A DNA stretch of 64,000 nt from assembly GCF_024343735.1 (NCBI RefSeq), contig NZ_RJUE01000004.1:62001-126000 (forward strand). The letters are read 5' to 3'. Positions 14,878 to 24,350 of this stretch are shown one piece after another. The notes beneath the pieces are model-generated. The model did not search any database. It saw only the letters and a program-made list of their open reading frames with translations, and was not told the origin of the DNA. Positions within the stretch are counted from its first letter, which is position 1. Each line of letters opens with the position of its first letter. The translations under genes were made by a program, and so were the position numbers. This DNA is from Lacihabitans sp. CCS-44 (GTDB taxonomy: Bacteria; Bacteroidota; Bacteroidia; Cytophagales; Spirosomataceae).

Positions 14878-16185
14878 ATGAGTAATTTAGACAGGAGGTC
14901 ATTTTTGAAAAATACCTCACTTGCTACTGGTGCAATTTTAGGAGTTACTCCACAAATTTCATCGGCGTTCTACGCTAATACATCTGATGAGATTAAAGTG
15001 GCACTAATTGGCTGCGGCGGAAGAGGCACTGGGGCTGCATTTCAGGCACTTTCTGTTAAAGAAAATGTAACTTTAGTGGCCATGGCCGATGCATTTAAGG
15101 ACAGAGTAGATAAATGTTACACGTCTTTGATGTCAGATAAAAATCCAAAAGTCAAGGCAAGAGTAAAAGTTGCTGAAGAGAATAAGTTTGTAGGTTTTGA
15201 AGGATACAAGAAAGCCATTGCATTGGCAGATGTTGTTATTCTAACTACCCCTCCTGGATTCAGACCAATACATTTTGAGGAAGCGGTGGCACAAGGGAAG
15301 CATATTTTTATGGAAAAACCAGTGGCAACAGATGCCCCCGGGATTCGAAGAGTTTTGAAAGCTGCAGAAGAATCTAAAAGAAAAAATCTGAAGGTTGTAG
15401 TAGGTTTGCAAAGACACTATCAGAAATCATATTTGGAGACCTACGATAGAGTTATCAATCAGAAAGTGATTGGCGATATTGTTTCGGCAAGGTGTTATTG
15501 GAACAATGATGGCGTGTGGGTGGTGAAGAGAGAAAAGGAAATGACCGAAATGGAATATCAGATGCGAAACTGGTACTATTTTGTGTGGTTGTGTGGTGAT
15601 CACATTTGTGAGCAACACATACATAATATCGATGTAATTAACTGGTTTAAAGGAGGCCATCCTACTGAGGCAATCGGTATGGGAGGGCGTGAGGTTAGGA
15701 AGGGTAATGAATACGGAGAAATATTTGATCATCATTATGTGGAGTTCCAATACGGAGACGGCATGATTTTGAATAGCCAATGTAGACATCAGCCAGGTAC
15801 TGTTTCCAACGTTTCTGAGCATTTGGTGGGTTCTAAAGGTCGTGCAACAGAGGGTAAAATAACAGATTTAGCTGGAAATAGTCTTTGGAGGCACAGAGAT
15901 GCGGACGATAAAAATCCTTACCAAGTAGAACATGATGTATTGTTTGACTGTATTGTCAACAATAAGCCTATAAATGATGCTGAGAATGGTGCAATGGCAA
16001 CTATGACAAGTATTTTGGGTAGAATGGCTTCTTATTCAGGCCAAAAGGTAAAATGGGAGGATGCAATTAATTCAAATATTAATTTGATGCCAGATAAGTT
16101 TGATTGGAATGCCATGCCTAAAACACTTCCTGACAGCAACGGATTTTATCCAATACCCGTACCAGGAAAAGACAAGATTATCTAG
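14878..16185 (+). CDS. Tat-exported Gfo/Idh/MocA family oxidoreductase
   Basis: A 435-residue protein beginning with a twin-arginine signal (DRRSFLKNTSLATGA), followed by the NAD(P) Rossmann fold VALIGCGGRGTGAA and the sugar-oxidoreductase EKPVATD block. The C-terminal alpha/beta domain contains WYYFVWLCGDHICEQHIHNIDV, shared by secreted Bacteroidota and Planctomycete members. Because these enzymes hold NAD(P) tightly, they can be folded before export. The substrate is unknown, likely a sugar or cyclitol. I start at ATG 14878, not 14803, because the former exposes the Tat motif at the N-terminus. Confidence 0.9.
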   Translation: MSNLDRRSFLKNTSLATGAILGVTPQISSAFYANTSDEIKVALIGCGGRGTGAAFQALSVKENVTLVAMADAFKDRVDKCYTSLMSDKNPKVKARVKVAEENKFVGFEGYKKAIALADVVILTTPPGFRPIHFEEAVAQGKHIFMEKPVATDAPGIRRVLKAAEESKRKNLKVVVGLQRHYQKSYLETYDRVINQKVIGDIVSARCYWNNDGVWVVKREKEMTEMEYQMRNWYYFVWLCGDHICEQHIHNIDVINWFKGGHPTEAIGMGGREVRKGNEYGEIFDHHYVEFQYGDGMILNSQCRHQPGTVSNVSEHLVGSKGRATEGKITDLAGNSLWRHRDADDKNPYQVEHDVLFDCIVNNKPINDAENGAMATMTSILGRMASYSGQKVKWEDAINSNINLMPDKFDWNAMPKTLPDSNGFYPIPVPGKDKII

Positions 16186-16214
16186 TAAACAATATTTAAT
16201 ATTATAATTTGCTA

Positions 16215-16898
16215 ATGAAAACTATTGCTTTTTTATTTTTAGTAATATTTGGAGTAGCGGGTGTTTGTACCAAATTTTTGAAATTGGAACTGTATTTCAA
16301 TATATTTCTGGGACTTTTCATACCCTTTCTTTCTTTATATTACCTAATGAATAGAAAAGTGCGAAAATTGCCTTTTGATAAGCATATTGTATTGGCTCTG
16401 TTGATACTATTTGTTTCAGATTTGCTAGAATTGAGTTTTTTCAAAGAGTTTGAAATTAAAGATAAAATTCAGATTTCATTACATCTTATAATTCAATTTC
16501 TGTTTTTGATAGTCTTCCGAAAAGAAGGAGCGATTTTAGTTCAAGAGTCAAAAATAGATGTTCTTAAGATTTTTATACCAGCAGGATTAGTTTTTCTTAT
16601 TTTTGGATATTTTGTGTTCGAAGAAACAAAAGTTTTGAACTACATCCTGTTGGTTTTATATGCCATTCTCGTAGTAATTATACTCATTTTAAGTATGTAT
16701 AGACCCATAAATAACTATTCTTTTTATTTTGGTGTATTCGGGACGACTTTGTTGTTTTTATATGGACTCTTCTACTTTTTATTTTCTTCAGAAAATAGTA
16801 TCGAACAGTTTTATGGGATTAGTTTTGGTTTTTATGTATTTTCGCAAATATTTCTAATTGAGAGCTTTTCTACTAATTTAAAACCAAAATATGAATAA
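16215..16898 (+). CDS. membrane protein, possible YhhN/TMEM86-like (A of a tandem pair)
   Basis: A 227-residue protein made almost entirely of about seven to eight hydrophobic helices. ATG 16215 is chosen over a TTG two codons upstream. An acidic helix motif, LFVSDLLELSFF, resembles the SD/GD-containing helices of lysoplasmalogenase-like YhhN proteins, but the match is weak. The next gene encodes a protein with the same length and topology and a corresponding SD motif, and the two overlap by eight bases. Membrane location is certain, function is not. Confidence 0.7.
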   Translation: MKTIAFLFLVIFGVAGVCTKFLKLELYFNIFLGLFIPFLSLYYLMNRKVRKLPFDKHIVLALLILFVSDLLELSFFKEFEIKDKIQISLHLIIQFLFLIVFRKEGAILVQESKIDVLKIFIPAGLVFLIFGYFVFEETKVLNYILLVLYAILVVIILILSMYRPINNYSFYFGVFGTTLLFLYGLFYFLFSSENSIEQFYGISFGFYVFSQIFLIESFSTNLKPKYE

Positions 16899-17610
16899 AA
16901 ATAGATTGATATTTTTGTTGGTATTTTTACTACTGGTACTAGAAGTAACCTTCTATTACACTGGCAATTTTTACTTAAACATAGCAGTTAAGTTTTTCAT
17001 TGGAGCTTTGTTGGTTTATTTTTATTACGTCCAAGTACAAGGGAAGCTCCTATATGCGGACAATATTTTTTTTACAGCTTTCGCTTTTGGTTTTATGGGA
17101 GAAATAGGATTCGTTTATCAAAAAACTGAAGTTCTAAATTCCATATTAGTTTTTTTGTATTTAGTTGAGCATCAGTTGTATATAATTCTTCTTAGGCAGC
17201 CCAATTTTCAAAAGAAAAACTTGACCAACTTTGATTTAATGAAGAAGGGCTGGCCGTATATTCTAACGGCATTTTTGTTTTTTGGTTTTTTCTTGATGGA
17301 AATCGTTCCCGATTCCATATTTGTCTTAATGATATTTTACGTGTTTCAATTTGCCATAATGGGAGCATATTCATTGATGCTAAACAACAGTTTTGAAGGC
17401 AAAAAATACATCATTATTGCGGTGGGATTGATGGCTGTGTCAGATATTATATCTTCTTGGTATGTATTCTTAGGTGATTTTAAATTTGGTTACCCCATTA
17501 TTAGGACACTTTACATTTCCTCCAAGTTTCTTTTGGCCTATGGGTTTATTCTAAACAGGAAAAAAATATTAACTGATGCTGCTAATCATTGGGAAACGGG
17601 AGATATATAA
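16891..17610 (+). CDS. membrane protein, possible YhhN/TMEM86-like (B of a tandem pair)
   Basis: A 239-residue protein with about eight helices. FGFMGEIGFVYQ and GLMAVSDIISSWYVF carry acidic residues inside helices, as the two conserved acidic helices of YhhN/TMEM86 lysoplasmalogenase-like proteins do; sequence similarity is otherwise unclear. It overlaps the upstream partner by eight bases, so the two are co-translated. Its 3' end overlaps the convergent hypothetical gene by 29 bases. It could be an enzyme of ether-lipid breakdown, or a paralogous membrane pair of unknown role. Confidence 0.7.
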   Translation: MNKNRLIFLLVFLLLVLEVTFYYTGNFYLNIAVKFFIGALLVYFYYVQVQGKLLYADNIFFTAFAFGFMGEIGFVYQKTEVLNSILVFLYLVEHQLYIILLRQPNFQKKNLTNFDLMKKGWPYILTAFLFFGFFLMEIVPDSIFVLMIFYVFQFAIMGAYSLMLNNSFEGKKYIIIAVGLMAVSDIISSWYVFLGDFKFGYPIIRTLYISSKFLLAYGFILNRKKILTDAANHWETGDI

Positions 17611-17986
17611 AGCCAGCGAAAGCTTGGTCTATCACAAACAGACAGCAATATTCTTCTGGGTCTTTATAGTTTTCTTTGAAAAACTCAATAGATTCTTCGC
17701 CAATCATATTTCTAGAAATGAATTCTTCTAAAAAACTCGCTCGGTATTCGTAAATGGTCTTAAAATCATTTTGCTGAAACAAAGTAGCTCCGATTTCAAC
17801 AGGATTTTCTGTTAAAATGAAAATTGGGTTTTCTGAGAATTTTCTCTTGATTATTTGATAGGAAGCTTCTTTTAAGTGTTCAGAAACTTTTATAAAGTCA
17901 GATGAGACCTTTCCCATAAGCTTTTGGTTAATTTCTGGAGAATTAGCATCATCCATCAATACATTTTCATTGCTGTGATTTATCAT
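17582..17986 (-). CDS. hypothetical protein
   Basis: A 134-residue soluble protein with no signal peptide or recognised motif. It is acidic, with a predicted helical N-terminal part and a C-terminal CCLFVIDQAFAGFIYLP strand segment. It starts 14 bases after the alanine dehydrogenase stop on the same strand, so it is probably the last gene of the tsaE-ald transcription unit. An internal ATG (residue 11) is a possible alternative start. Its 3' end overlaps the convergent membrane-protein gene by 29 bases. Confidence 0.65.
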   Translation of the reverse strand: MINHSNENVLMDDANSPEINQKLMGKVSSDFIKVSEHLKEASYQIIKRKFSENPIFILTENPVEIGATLFQQNDFKTIYEYRASFLEEFISRNMIGEESIEFFKENYKDPEEYCCLFVIDQAFAGFIYLPFPND

Positions 17987-18000
17987 ATCTAATGTTTTTT

Positions 18001-19218
18001 TTAGAATCTGGCCGATAGAATTAGGCCTAAGTCTTTATATTTTAAATTAAACCTTTTGGCTAAATGTAAATTCGTTACGCTGCCTTTGTAACAGACTACA
18101 CCTTTCATAAACCATTTATTCTGAAAAATCATTTCATTTACCCCCCCCAATCCTTCTGTTTTTAACAAGACAGGCGTAAAGATATTGCTCAATGCAATAC
18201 TGGCAGTGTGAGCAAAACGAGAGGCGATGTTGGGTACGCAGTAGTGTATCACATCGTGTTTTTTAAATACTGGATTACCATGACTTGTAACTTGGGAGGT
18301 TTCGCAACAGCCGCCGTGATCAATCGCCACATCGATGATCAGTGAGTTAGGCTTCATTTGAGTAACCATTTCTTCAGTAATAACCATTGGAGCTACGCCA
18401 ATTTCACTTCTCAAAGCACCTATCACAACGTCTGCTTCTTTTATGGCATTGCTCAGATTTACAGAGTCGATAATTGAAGTAAAAATTCTACTTCCCACAG
18501 CGTATTGAAGCCGTTGTAGTCTATAAAGCTGCCTATCAAAAACTTTTATATTGGCTCCCAAGCCCAAAGCCGATCTTGCTGCAAATTCTCCGACAGTTCC
18601 AGCCCCAAGTATCACGACATTCGTAGGAGGAACACCTGTTATTCCACCAAGAATAATCCCTTTTCCGTTATTTACACTACTTAGATACTCTGTGGCTATC
18701 AACAAAACGGCACTACCTGCAATTTCGCTCATCGCTCGAATTATAGGAAATTCTCCAACCTTATCTTCAATGAATTCAAAAGCAATCGCTGTTATTTTTT
18801 TCTTATTTAAATTGTTAAAATAGGCTTGATCCAACACTGCCAAGTTGAGTGTAGAAATAAGCGTGGCGTTTAGTTTTATAAACTCAAACTCTTCGTCTTT
18901 TAATGGTTCAATTTTTAGAATTATATCATTCTCGAAAATTTCTTTTCGGCTAAATACAATCTGTGCTCCAGCATTTGAATAGTCCATGTCTGAGTAGTTT
19001 GCACTCAATCCAGCACCAGTTTCAACAGAAACAGACATGCCGTTTTTGACCAATATGGCTACCGCATCAGGCGTCAAGGCTATTCTTTTTTCAAACTCTG
19101 ATGATTCCTTCGGAAGTCCCAAGCTGAGGTTGTTGTGTTTTTGTTGAATAGCAAAGGGCGATTCTTTGGGGCTAATGGCCGAAGCCCGAGCAAGTTCTTT
19201 TAAAGTATCTGTCGCCAT
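18001..19218 (-). CDS. ald: alanine dehydrogenase
   Basis: A 405-residue member of the alanine dehydrogenase/PntA-alpha family. FEKRIALTPDAV near residue 42 is the N-terminal substrate-binding block, VILGAGTVGEFAA the NAD-binding Rossmann motif, and IIDVAIDHGGCCETS the catalytic His/Asp region. It interconverts L-alanine and pyruvate plus ammonia with NAD. The N-terminal extension of about 30 residues is common in Bacteroidota members. It overlaps the tsaE stop by one base (TAATG). A run of eight G residues (coding strand) lies near the 3' end, in the codons for GLGGV. Confidence 0.9.
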   Translation of the reverse strand: MATDTLKELARASAISPKESPFAIQQKHNNLSLGLPKESSEFEKRIALTPDAVAILVKNGMSVSVETGAGLSANYSDMDYSNAGAQIVFSRKEIFENDIILKIEPLKDEEFEFIKLNATLISTLNLAVLDQAYFNNLNKKKITAIAFEFIEDKVGEFPIIRAMSEIAGSAVLLIATEYLSSVNNGKGIILGGITGVPPTNVVILGAGTVGEFAARSALGLGANIKVFDRQLYRLQRLQYAVGSRIFTSIIDSVNLSNAIKEADVVIGALRSEIGVAPMVITEEMVTQMKPNSLIIDVAIDHGGCCETSQVTSHGNPVFKKHDVIHYCVPNIASRFAHTASIALSNIFTPVLLKTEGLGGVNEMIFQNKWFMKGVVCYKGSVTNLHLAKRFNLKYKDLGLILSARF

Positions 19219-19628
19219 TATTTTATAATTTTAAGATATATATTTCTTGAAATGTTCTCGTTGTGTTCAATGTTTATTTCCAAATAGGGTGTAGGAAGAA
19301 TCGGTTCTATAATTTGCGGCCATTCTATCCAACACGGTTTGCCAGAGTCTAAGTATTCTTCAATTCCAAAATCTAAGGCTTCCTCCAATGAACCCAACCT
19401 GTAACAATCAAAATGAAAAACTTTGCCGTCATATTCATTTACATATGAGAATGTTGGGCTGCTTATGGAATCTTGAATATGAAGCTTATTGGCTAAAATC
19501 TTTATCAAGGTAGTTTTTCCAGCTCCCAAATTTCCCACGAAAGTCCAAATCGGAAGCTCTTTTCCAATTCTAATTATTTCATCAGCAACTTGCGGCAGGT
19601 TTTCAACCCCAATATTTAAATATTTCAA
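19218..19628 (-). CDS. tsaE: tRNA threonylcarbamoyladenosine biosynthesis ATPase TsaE
   Basis: A 136-residue protein with the Walker A motif GNLGAGKT (residues 32-39), SSPTFSYVNEY, the FHFDCYRL block and the C-terminal CWIEWP signature. TsaE is the ATPase that drives the TsaB/TsaD complex making t6A37 in ANN-decoding tRNAs. It is the usual size for the family. It overlaps the following ald gene by one base; the pairing with ald is a recurrent arrangement in Bacteroidota as far as I know. The 235 bases before it (19629-19863) separate it from divergent mrdA and hold only AT-rich leader sequence. Confidence 0.93.
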   Translation of the reverse strand: MKYLNIGVENLPQVADEIIRIGKELPIWTFVGNLGAGKTTLIKILANKLHIQDSISSPTFSYVNEYDGKVFHFDCYRLGSLEEALDFGIEEYLDSGKPCWIEWPQIIEPILPTPYLEINIEHNENISRNIYLKIIK

Positions 19629-19863
19629 TTAAGAATGTTTTTCGCAAATTTAATATTTTAAAATTCTAGAGTTTATTAATTCCAACTTTTTTAAAATTTT
19701 TGATAAATGAATATTCTAAAAATCAGCTTTTTAAGGTAAACTATAATTTCTTTTTGATTTTGTTAGATAAAAGCAATGCAACTAAATATTTTTTATACAG
19801 GAAAGTGACAAAGTGATGTAAAATTTTCGGAACTTTGTTTGTGATTTTGTCCTCATTACATTC

Positions 19864-21729
19864 ATGCTCGAAAGTAGAAAACCAGTTATTTTAATATTCT
19901 TTTACGCCATTGGGATTATCTATATCCTTAGATTATTCTATTTGCAAATATTAGACACCAAGTATCAGTCGCTAGGGGCTTTGAACTCTATCAGGCGAGA
20001 AATTAACATTCCACTCAGAGGTCAAATATATGACCGAAATGGCAAGCTTATCGTGGCCAACGAGGAAGTGTACGACGTTTATGTTACGCCCAAAAAGGTA
20101 TATCCATTCGATACAGCCTCTTTTTGTAATCTTTTCAATATTACCAAAGGCTTTTTAGATAGTACTTTAACATCGGCTAGGGAATATTCTAAAGATCGGC
20201 CGTCGCTTTTTTTAAGGCAGCTCACCAAGGAAGAATACGCAAGTGTGGTAGATGCCATGATTCAATATCCGGGTTTTACTTTTGAACAATCATTTTTCAG
20301 GACTTATCCTGGTAAAACGCTTGCCAATGCCTTAGGCTACATCGGTGAGATTCCACAAAAAAAGTTTGAAGAACAAGAAGAAGAATATTATAGAAAGGGA
20401 GATTACATAGGTTTGTCGGGTTTAGAGAAATTTTATGAAACTGAACTTCGAGGAATTAGAGGTGTGAAGTTTACTTTGATGAATGTTAAAGGCGAAGAAA
20501 AAGGCCAGTACAACGAAGGTAAATATGATACAATGGCCGTAATAGGTCAAAATTTGTACACCTCCATAGATTTGGAGCTTCAACAATTGGCAGATACTTT
20601 GTTTAAAAATAAAGTAGGTTCTGTGGTTGCGATTGAGCCGTCAACGGGTGAAATACTGGCGATGGGTTCCTACCCAACTTATGACCCAACTTTATTATCG
20701 GGTAAAGCTTTTTCAAAGAATTACACCGTTTTGAGTAGAAATCCTGACAGACCTTTGAACAACAGAGCGATTTCGGCATTTTACAGGCCCGGTTCTACTT
20801 TTAAATTGGTACAAGCCGCTATTGGTTTGGAAATGGGCGTAATAACTCCGAGGACTTCATTTGTTGGGGCTCCTACAATGTTTGCCTACCACAGCGGTAC
20901 TTATGAGGCAGCCAATCTTTACAATGCAATTCAGCTATCGAGTAATCCATATTTCTATAATGTTTTTAGGAAAATTATAGGTAACAACAGTGAAATTAGC
21001 CCATTTGCACAAGCCAGAGTAGGTTTAGAGACTTGGGGACAAATTGTTGCTAAATTCGGTTTTGGCAAAAAATTAGGTATCGATTTGCCATCAGAAACCA
21101 AAGGCGTATTGCCCGATGTAAAAAGATATGATAAAGTTTACGGAAAAAATCAGTGGAAATTCTCCAATATTTATTCACTAAGCATTGGCGAGGGCGAATA
21201 TGGAGTGAATGTTTTGAAACTTGGAAATTTGTGTGCGACATTGGCAAATAGGGGATATTGGTTAACGCCGCATTTGGTACAAAAAACAGGTGTGAATAAG
21301 GACAATATCAGAGGAATAAAAGTAGAAACTCACAAAACAGATATCAGTCCGAGGCATTTTGAAGAAGTTGCAAAGGGAATGGGACTCGTGGTATCTGAGG
21401 GTACAGGACGTTCAGCTCAGGTGGAAGGCATAGAAGTTTGTGGAAAGACTGGAACTTCTCAAAATAAGAAAGGAAAAGATCACGCTATTTTTATAGCCTT
21501 CGCACCAAAGTATAAACCAAAGATAGCCATTGCGGTGGTTGTTGAAAACGGAGGTTTTGGTGGAGTAGCTTCGGCACCCATCTGTGGATTGATGATTGAG
21601 CAATATTTGAAAGGAAAAGTTGAGAGATTGGCTTACAAAGAGCAGGTGGCAAATACTAGATGGACCACTGTAGCTGGCTCAGCTTCGAGAACAACAACTG
21701 TAAGTACACCTGCTAAACCTGTAAACTGA
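19864..21729 (+). CDS. mrdA: penicillin-binding protein 2 (elongasome transpeptidase)
   Basis: A 621-residue class B PBP. It has one N-terminal transmembrane helix, a PBP dimerisation domain beginning with RGQIYDRNG, and a transpeptidase domain with STFK (Ser311, Lys314), SSN (359-361) and KTGTS (528-531). It cross-links lateral-wall peptidoglycan together with RodA. The next gene is rodA, overlapped by one base (TGATG), which supports assignment as PBP2 and not the division PBP3. The C-terminus has a short Thr/Ser-rich tail. Confidence 0.94.
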   Translation: MLESRKPVILIFFYAIGIIYILRLFYLQILDTKYQSLGALNSIRREINIPLRGQIYDRNGKLIVANEEVYDVYVTPKKVYPFDTASFCNLFNITKGFLDSTLTSAREYSKDRPSLFLRQLTKEEYASVVDAMIQYPGFTFEQSFFRTYPGKTLANALGYIGEIPQKKFEEQEEEYYRKGDYIGLSGLEKFYETELRGIRGVKFTLMNVKGEEKGQYNEGKYDTMAVIGQNLYTSIDLELQQLADTLFKNKVGSVVAIEPSTGEILAMGSYPTYDPTLLSGKAFSKNYTVLSRNPDRPLNNRAISAFYRPGSTFKLVQAAIGLEMGVITPRTSFVGAPTMFAYHSGTYEAANLYNAIQLSSNPYFYNVFRKIIGNNSEISPFAQARVGLETWGQIVAKFGFGKKLGIDLPSETKGVLPDVKRYDKVYGKNQWKFSNIYSLSIGEGEYGVNVLKLGNLCATLANRGYWLTPHLVQKTGVNKDNIRGIKVETHKTDISPRHFEEVAKGMGLVVSEGTGRSAQVEGIEVCGKTGTSQNKKGKDHAIFIAFAPKYKPKIAIAVVVENGGFGGVASAPICGLMIEQYLKGKVERLAYKEQVANTRWTTVAGSASRTTTVSTPAKPVN

Positions 21730-23003
21730 TGGCTAAAGACATAGATATAAAACAAGGAATTGATTGGACTACAATATGGATATATGTAGCCCTCTTGATT
21801 GTTGGTTTGATGAATATTTACGCTGCTGTGTACAACGTAGATAATCCCAAACCCATATTTTCATTGGAGCATAACGCGGGTAGACAAATACTATTTATGT
21901 TTGTCGCTTTTTTGCTTATTCTGATTATTCTTTTTGTCGACTTTAAAGTCTACGATACTTTTGCATACATCTTTTATGGAATTTGGATTGTAGTTCTCAT
22001 TGGTACAATTTTTCTCGGGAGTGACATTAAAGGTTCGAAGTCTTGGATAAAATTTGGAGCGTTCTCACTTCAGCCAGCAGAGTTCGCCAAAACCTTTACA
22101 GTAATGGCCTTGGCCAAGTATTTGAGTACAATGGGGGTAAATGTATCCAAAATGAAATACGCTTTTAGGGCGGCTTTGTTTATTTTTGTTCCTCCAATTA
22201 TTATTATTTTACAAAAAGAAACTGGATCGGCTCTTACTTTTGCGGCACTTATGATAGTGCTTTACAGGGAAGGTTTGCCTGGTGTTTACCCAGCACTCAT
22301 TATATCTTTTATTTTGCTTTTGATTCTTGCGTTGATATTTCCAAACTGGGCGGTGGTTCTTGGGCTAGCATTGTTTGGTGTATTGTTTTGGTATTTGTTT
22401 CTGAAACGCTACGAACGCAACAAACAGAATTTGCAAAGGGTCATAGGCTTGTTTGTGTTGTTTTCAGGTTTTGTTCTCACAGTTGATTTTGTTATAAATA
22501 ATGTGCTTGCTCCGCACCAACAAAAACGTATAAAGGTATTGGTAAACCCAGATATTGACCCGCTTGGGGCCGCTTGGAACGTTACTCAATCGAAACTAGC
22601 GATTGGTAGTGGTGGAGCGATTGGTAAGGGATATTTAAAAGGTACTCAAACCAAGTTTGATTTTGTGCCTGAGCAATCTACGGATTTTATTTTCTGTACG
22701 GTAGGCGAGGAGTGGGGCTTTTTGGGAAGCTTTGTTTTACTGGGTTTGTATTTTATTTTACTCACACGTCTACTTAGTCTAGCCGAAAAACAAAAGTCAA
22801 AATTCGCCAGAATTTACGGGTATGGTGTAGCCAGCATATTATTCTTCCATATTTTAGTAAACATCGGTATGACCGTTGGATTAATGCCTGTTATTGGTAT
22901 TCCCCTTCCGTTCGTTAGTTCTGGAGGATCTTCATTGATGTCCTTTACGATGTTACTTTTTGTTTTTCTTAAACTAGATGCTCACCGGAGCTATAAAGTT
23001 TAG
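21729..23003 (+). CDS. rodA: rod-shape SEDS peptidoglycan polymerase RodA
   Basis: A 424-residue SEDS protein with about ten transmembrane helices. Signature parts are GSKSWIKFGAFSLQPAEFAK, QKETGSALTF, the large loop with GKGYLKGTQTKFDFVPEQSTDFIF and GIPLPFVSSGGSS near the end. RodA polymerises glycan strands from lipid II with its partner PBP2, encoded immediately upstream. The 3' end interlocks by four bases with that of the convergent alpha/beta hydrolase gene. Confidence 0.94.
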   Translation: MAKDIDIKQGIDWTTIWIYVALLIVGLMNIYAAVYNVDNPKPIFSLEHNAGRQILFMFVAFLLILIILFVDFKVYDTFAYIFYGIWIVVLIGTIFLGSDIKGSKSWIKFGAFSLQPAEFAKTFTVMALAKYLSTMGVNVSKMKYAFRAALFIFVPPIIIILQKETGSALTFAALMIVLYREGLPGVYPALIISFILLLILALIFPNWAVVLGLALFGVLFWYLFLKRYERNKQNLQRVIGLFVLFSGFVLTVDFVINNVLAPHQQKRIKVLVNPDIDPLGAAWNVTQSKLAIGSGGAIGKGYLKGTQTKFDFVPEQSTDFIFCTVGEEWGFLGSFVLLGLYFILLTRLLSLAEKQKSKFARIYGYGVASILFFHILVNIGMTVGLMPVIGIPLPFVSSGGSSLMSFTMLLFVFLKLDAHRSYKV

Positions 23004-23719
23004 ACAGAAGCTATAAAATTGTCAATAAACTGAGCACAAATTCCTGGGCTTTCTAGCATTCCAGCGTGGCAAATATTGTCTAACAGCAAAACATTTGGAG
23101 ATTTCATGAGAAATGTTTGTTCCAAAGCATCTTTGTAACTTACGAAAGTATCTTGTTTGCCCAATATCTGGAAAATAGGAAATTCAAATTCGCTTAAGTT
23201 ATCGATATAACTGACTCTACTTTTCATGGCTAAAGTAGCCGCTAACAGTGCTTCATTGGGTATTTTGCTAAATTTCTCAATATTTTTTTGAACAAATTCG
23301 GGGTTTTTAGATTTGAATTCCTCCGTAAACATGTTTGGATAAAAATGCTTGATAAAAAGATTGGTATCGTGTTTTATTAAAAACTGAATGGTTTTATCTC
23401 GATTTTCTTTTTTTTCTTCGCTATCAGCGGCCACAGAAGAGTGAAATAAGCCGAGCCCAAGGGTCATTTCTGGATATCTATTACAAAATTCTACAGAGAT
23501 ATAACCACCCATGGAATGGCCAATGATTACCGCTTTTCTGATTTTTTCTTTGTCAAGATAATTTTTCAACCAATCTGCGTATTCGGGTATAGAAAAGCAA
23601 TCCTTTTTAGGTGAAAAGTCAGGGGTAAAGTATTGGTTTTCAGGATTTAATAATTCTATAAAATCCGTCCAAACCGATGCGTTTTCTCCAAAACCGTGTA
23701 AAAAAACTATATTTTTCAT
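23000..23719 (-). CDS. alpha/beta hydrolase
   Basis: A 239-residue protein with oxyanion region LHGFGENASVW, nucleophile elbow GHSMGG (Ser69), a late acidic residue in LGKQDTFV and His in CHAGMLE, giving a complete Ser-Asp-His triad. No signal peptide, hence cytoplasmic. It resembles MenH/BioH-like small-molecule esterases; the substrate is unknown. It overlaps the preceding lipoprotein gene by ATGA and so is probably its translationally coupled partner. Confidence 0.88.
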   Translation of the reverse strand: MKNIVFLHGFGENASVWTDFIELLNPENQYFTPDFSPKKDCFSIPEYADWLKNYLDKEKIRKAVIIGHSMGGYISVEFCNRYPEMTLGLGLFHSSVAADSEEKKENRDKTIQFLIKHDTNLFIKHFYPNMFTEEFKSKNPEFVQKNIEKFSKIPNEALLAATLAMKSRVSYIDNLSEFEFPIFQILGKQDTFVSYKDALEQTFLMKSPNVLLLDNICHAGMLESPGICAQFIDNFIASV

Positions 23720-24318
23720 TTCTTGAACATTTCTTTAACTTTCTCTTTCCTCATTTGATTATTCTCTTTTCTTTCTTTCTTTTTCTTGATTTTTGCCCTA
23801 CGATTAAATAGTTTTTTGAGACCTATGAATAAGAAAACCATAGCAACCACTGCAAATAATACAGCAAGTTGGAGTAGGGCAGGTACAAATGCTAACGCCG
23901 CAGCAATTATAAGAAACACCAAGCCAACTTTCAGGCTATCATTAAAAACAGGATTACGTTTAAGAGATTTAACTTCTTGGTTTTCGGTAGTTTTATCTAA
24001 ATGAGGTAATTCAACTTCTGTTTGAGTCGTTTCGATTTTTGATGTGTTTTCTAGCTTTTTATTTATTCTATGATAATTTTTAATTTCAGATGGCAGCGTT
24101 TCTATTCTCAACTCGGTATCAGTAGAAGCCTCTATTTCTTTAGGTTCTGGGGAAAGGTCTTCTATAAAAATTGGATTTTCAGAGGTTAATAAAAGGTTAG
24201 TGCCATTGGTTTTAGTGGAGAAAGTTTCTCTAGTGGATTTCTGAAAACCGCCATAGTGTTTTTTCTGGCATGACAAAAGAGAAATACAAAATAGCGTTAC
24301 GAGAGTGAGTCTAAACAT
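23716..24318 (-). CDS. putative lipoprotein with membrane hairpin
   Basis: A 200-residue protein with a possible lipoprotein signal (SLLSC near residue 17), a polar Ser/Thr/Glu-rich stretch to about residue 125, two adjacent hydrophobic helices (about 130-170) and a very basic C-terminal tail rich in Lys/Arg/Glu. The combination of a lipobox and two later helices is unusual. The helical part resembles short DUF-type membrane modules frequent in Bacteroidota, but I cannot name one. It overlaps the hydrolase gene by four bases. Confidence 0.65.
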   Translation of the reverse strand: MFRLTLVTLFCISLLSCQKKHYGGFQKSTRETFSTKTNGTNLLLTSENPIFIEDLSPEPKEIEASTDTELRIETLPSEIKNYHRINKKLENTSKIETTQTEVELPHLDKTTENQEVKSLKRNPVFNDSLKVGLVFLIIAAALAFVPALLQLAVLFAVVAMVFLFIGLKKLFNRRAKIKKKKERKENNQMRKEKVKEMFKK

Positions 24319-24350
24319 GAAAAATATTTTTATGATGCAATTTACTACGT

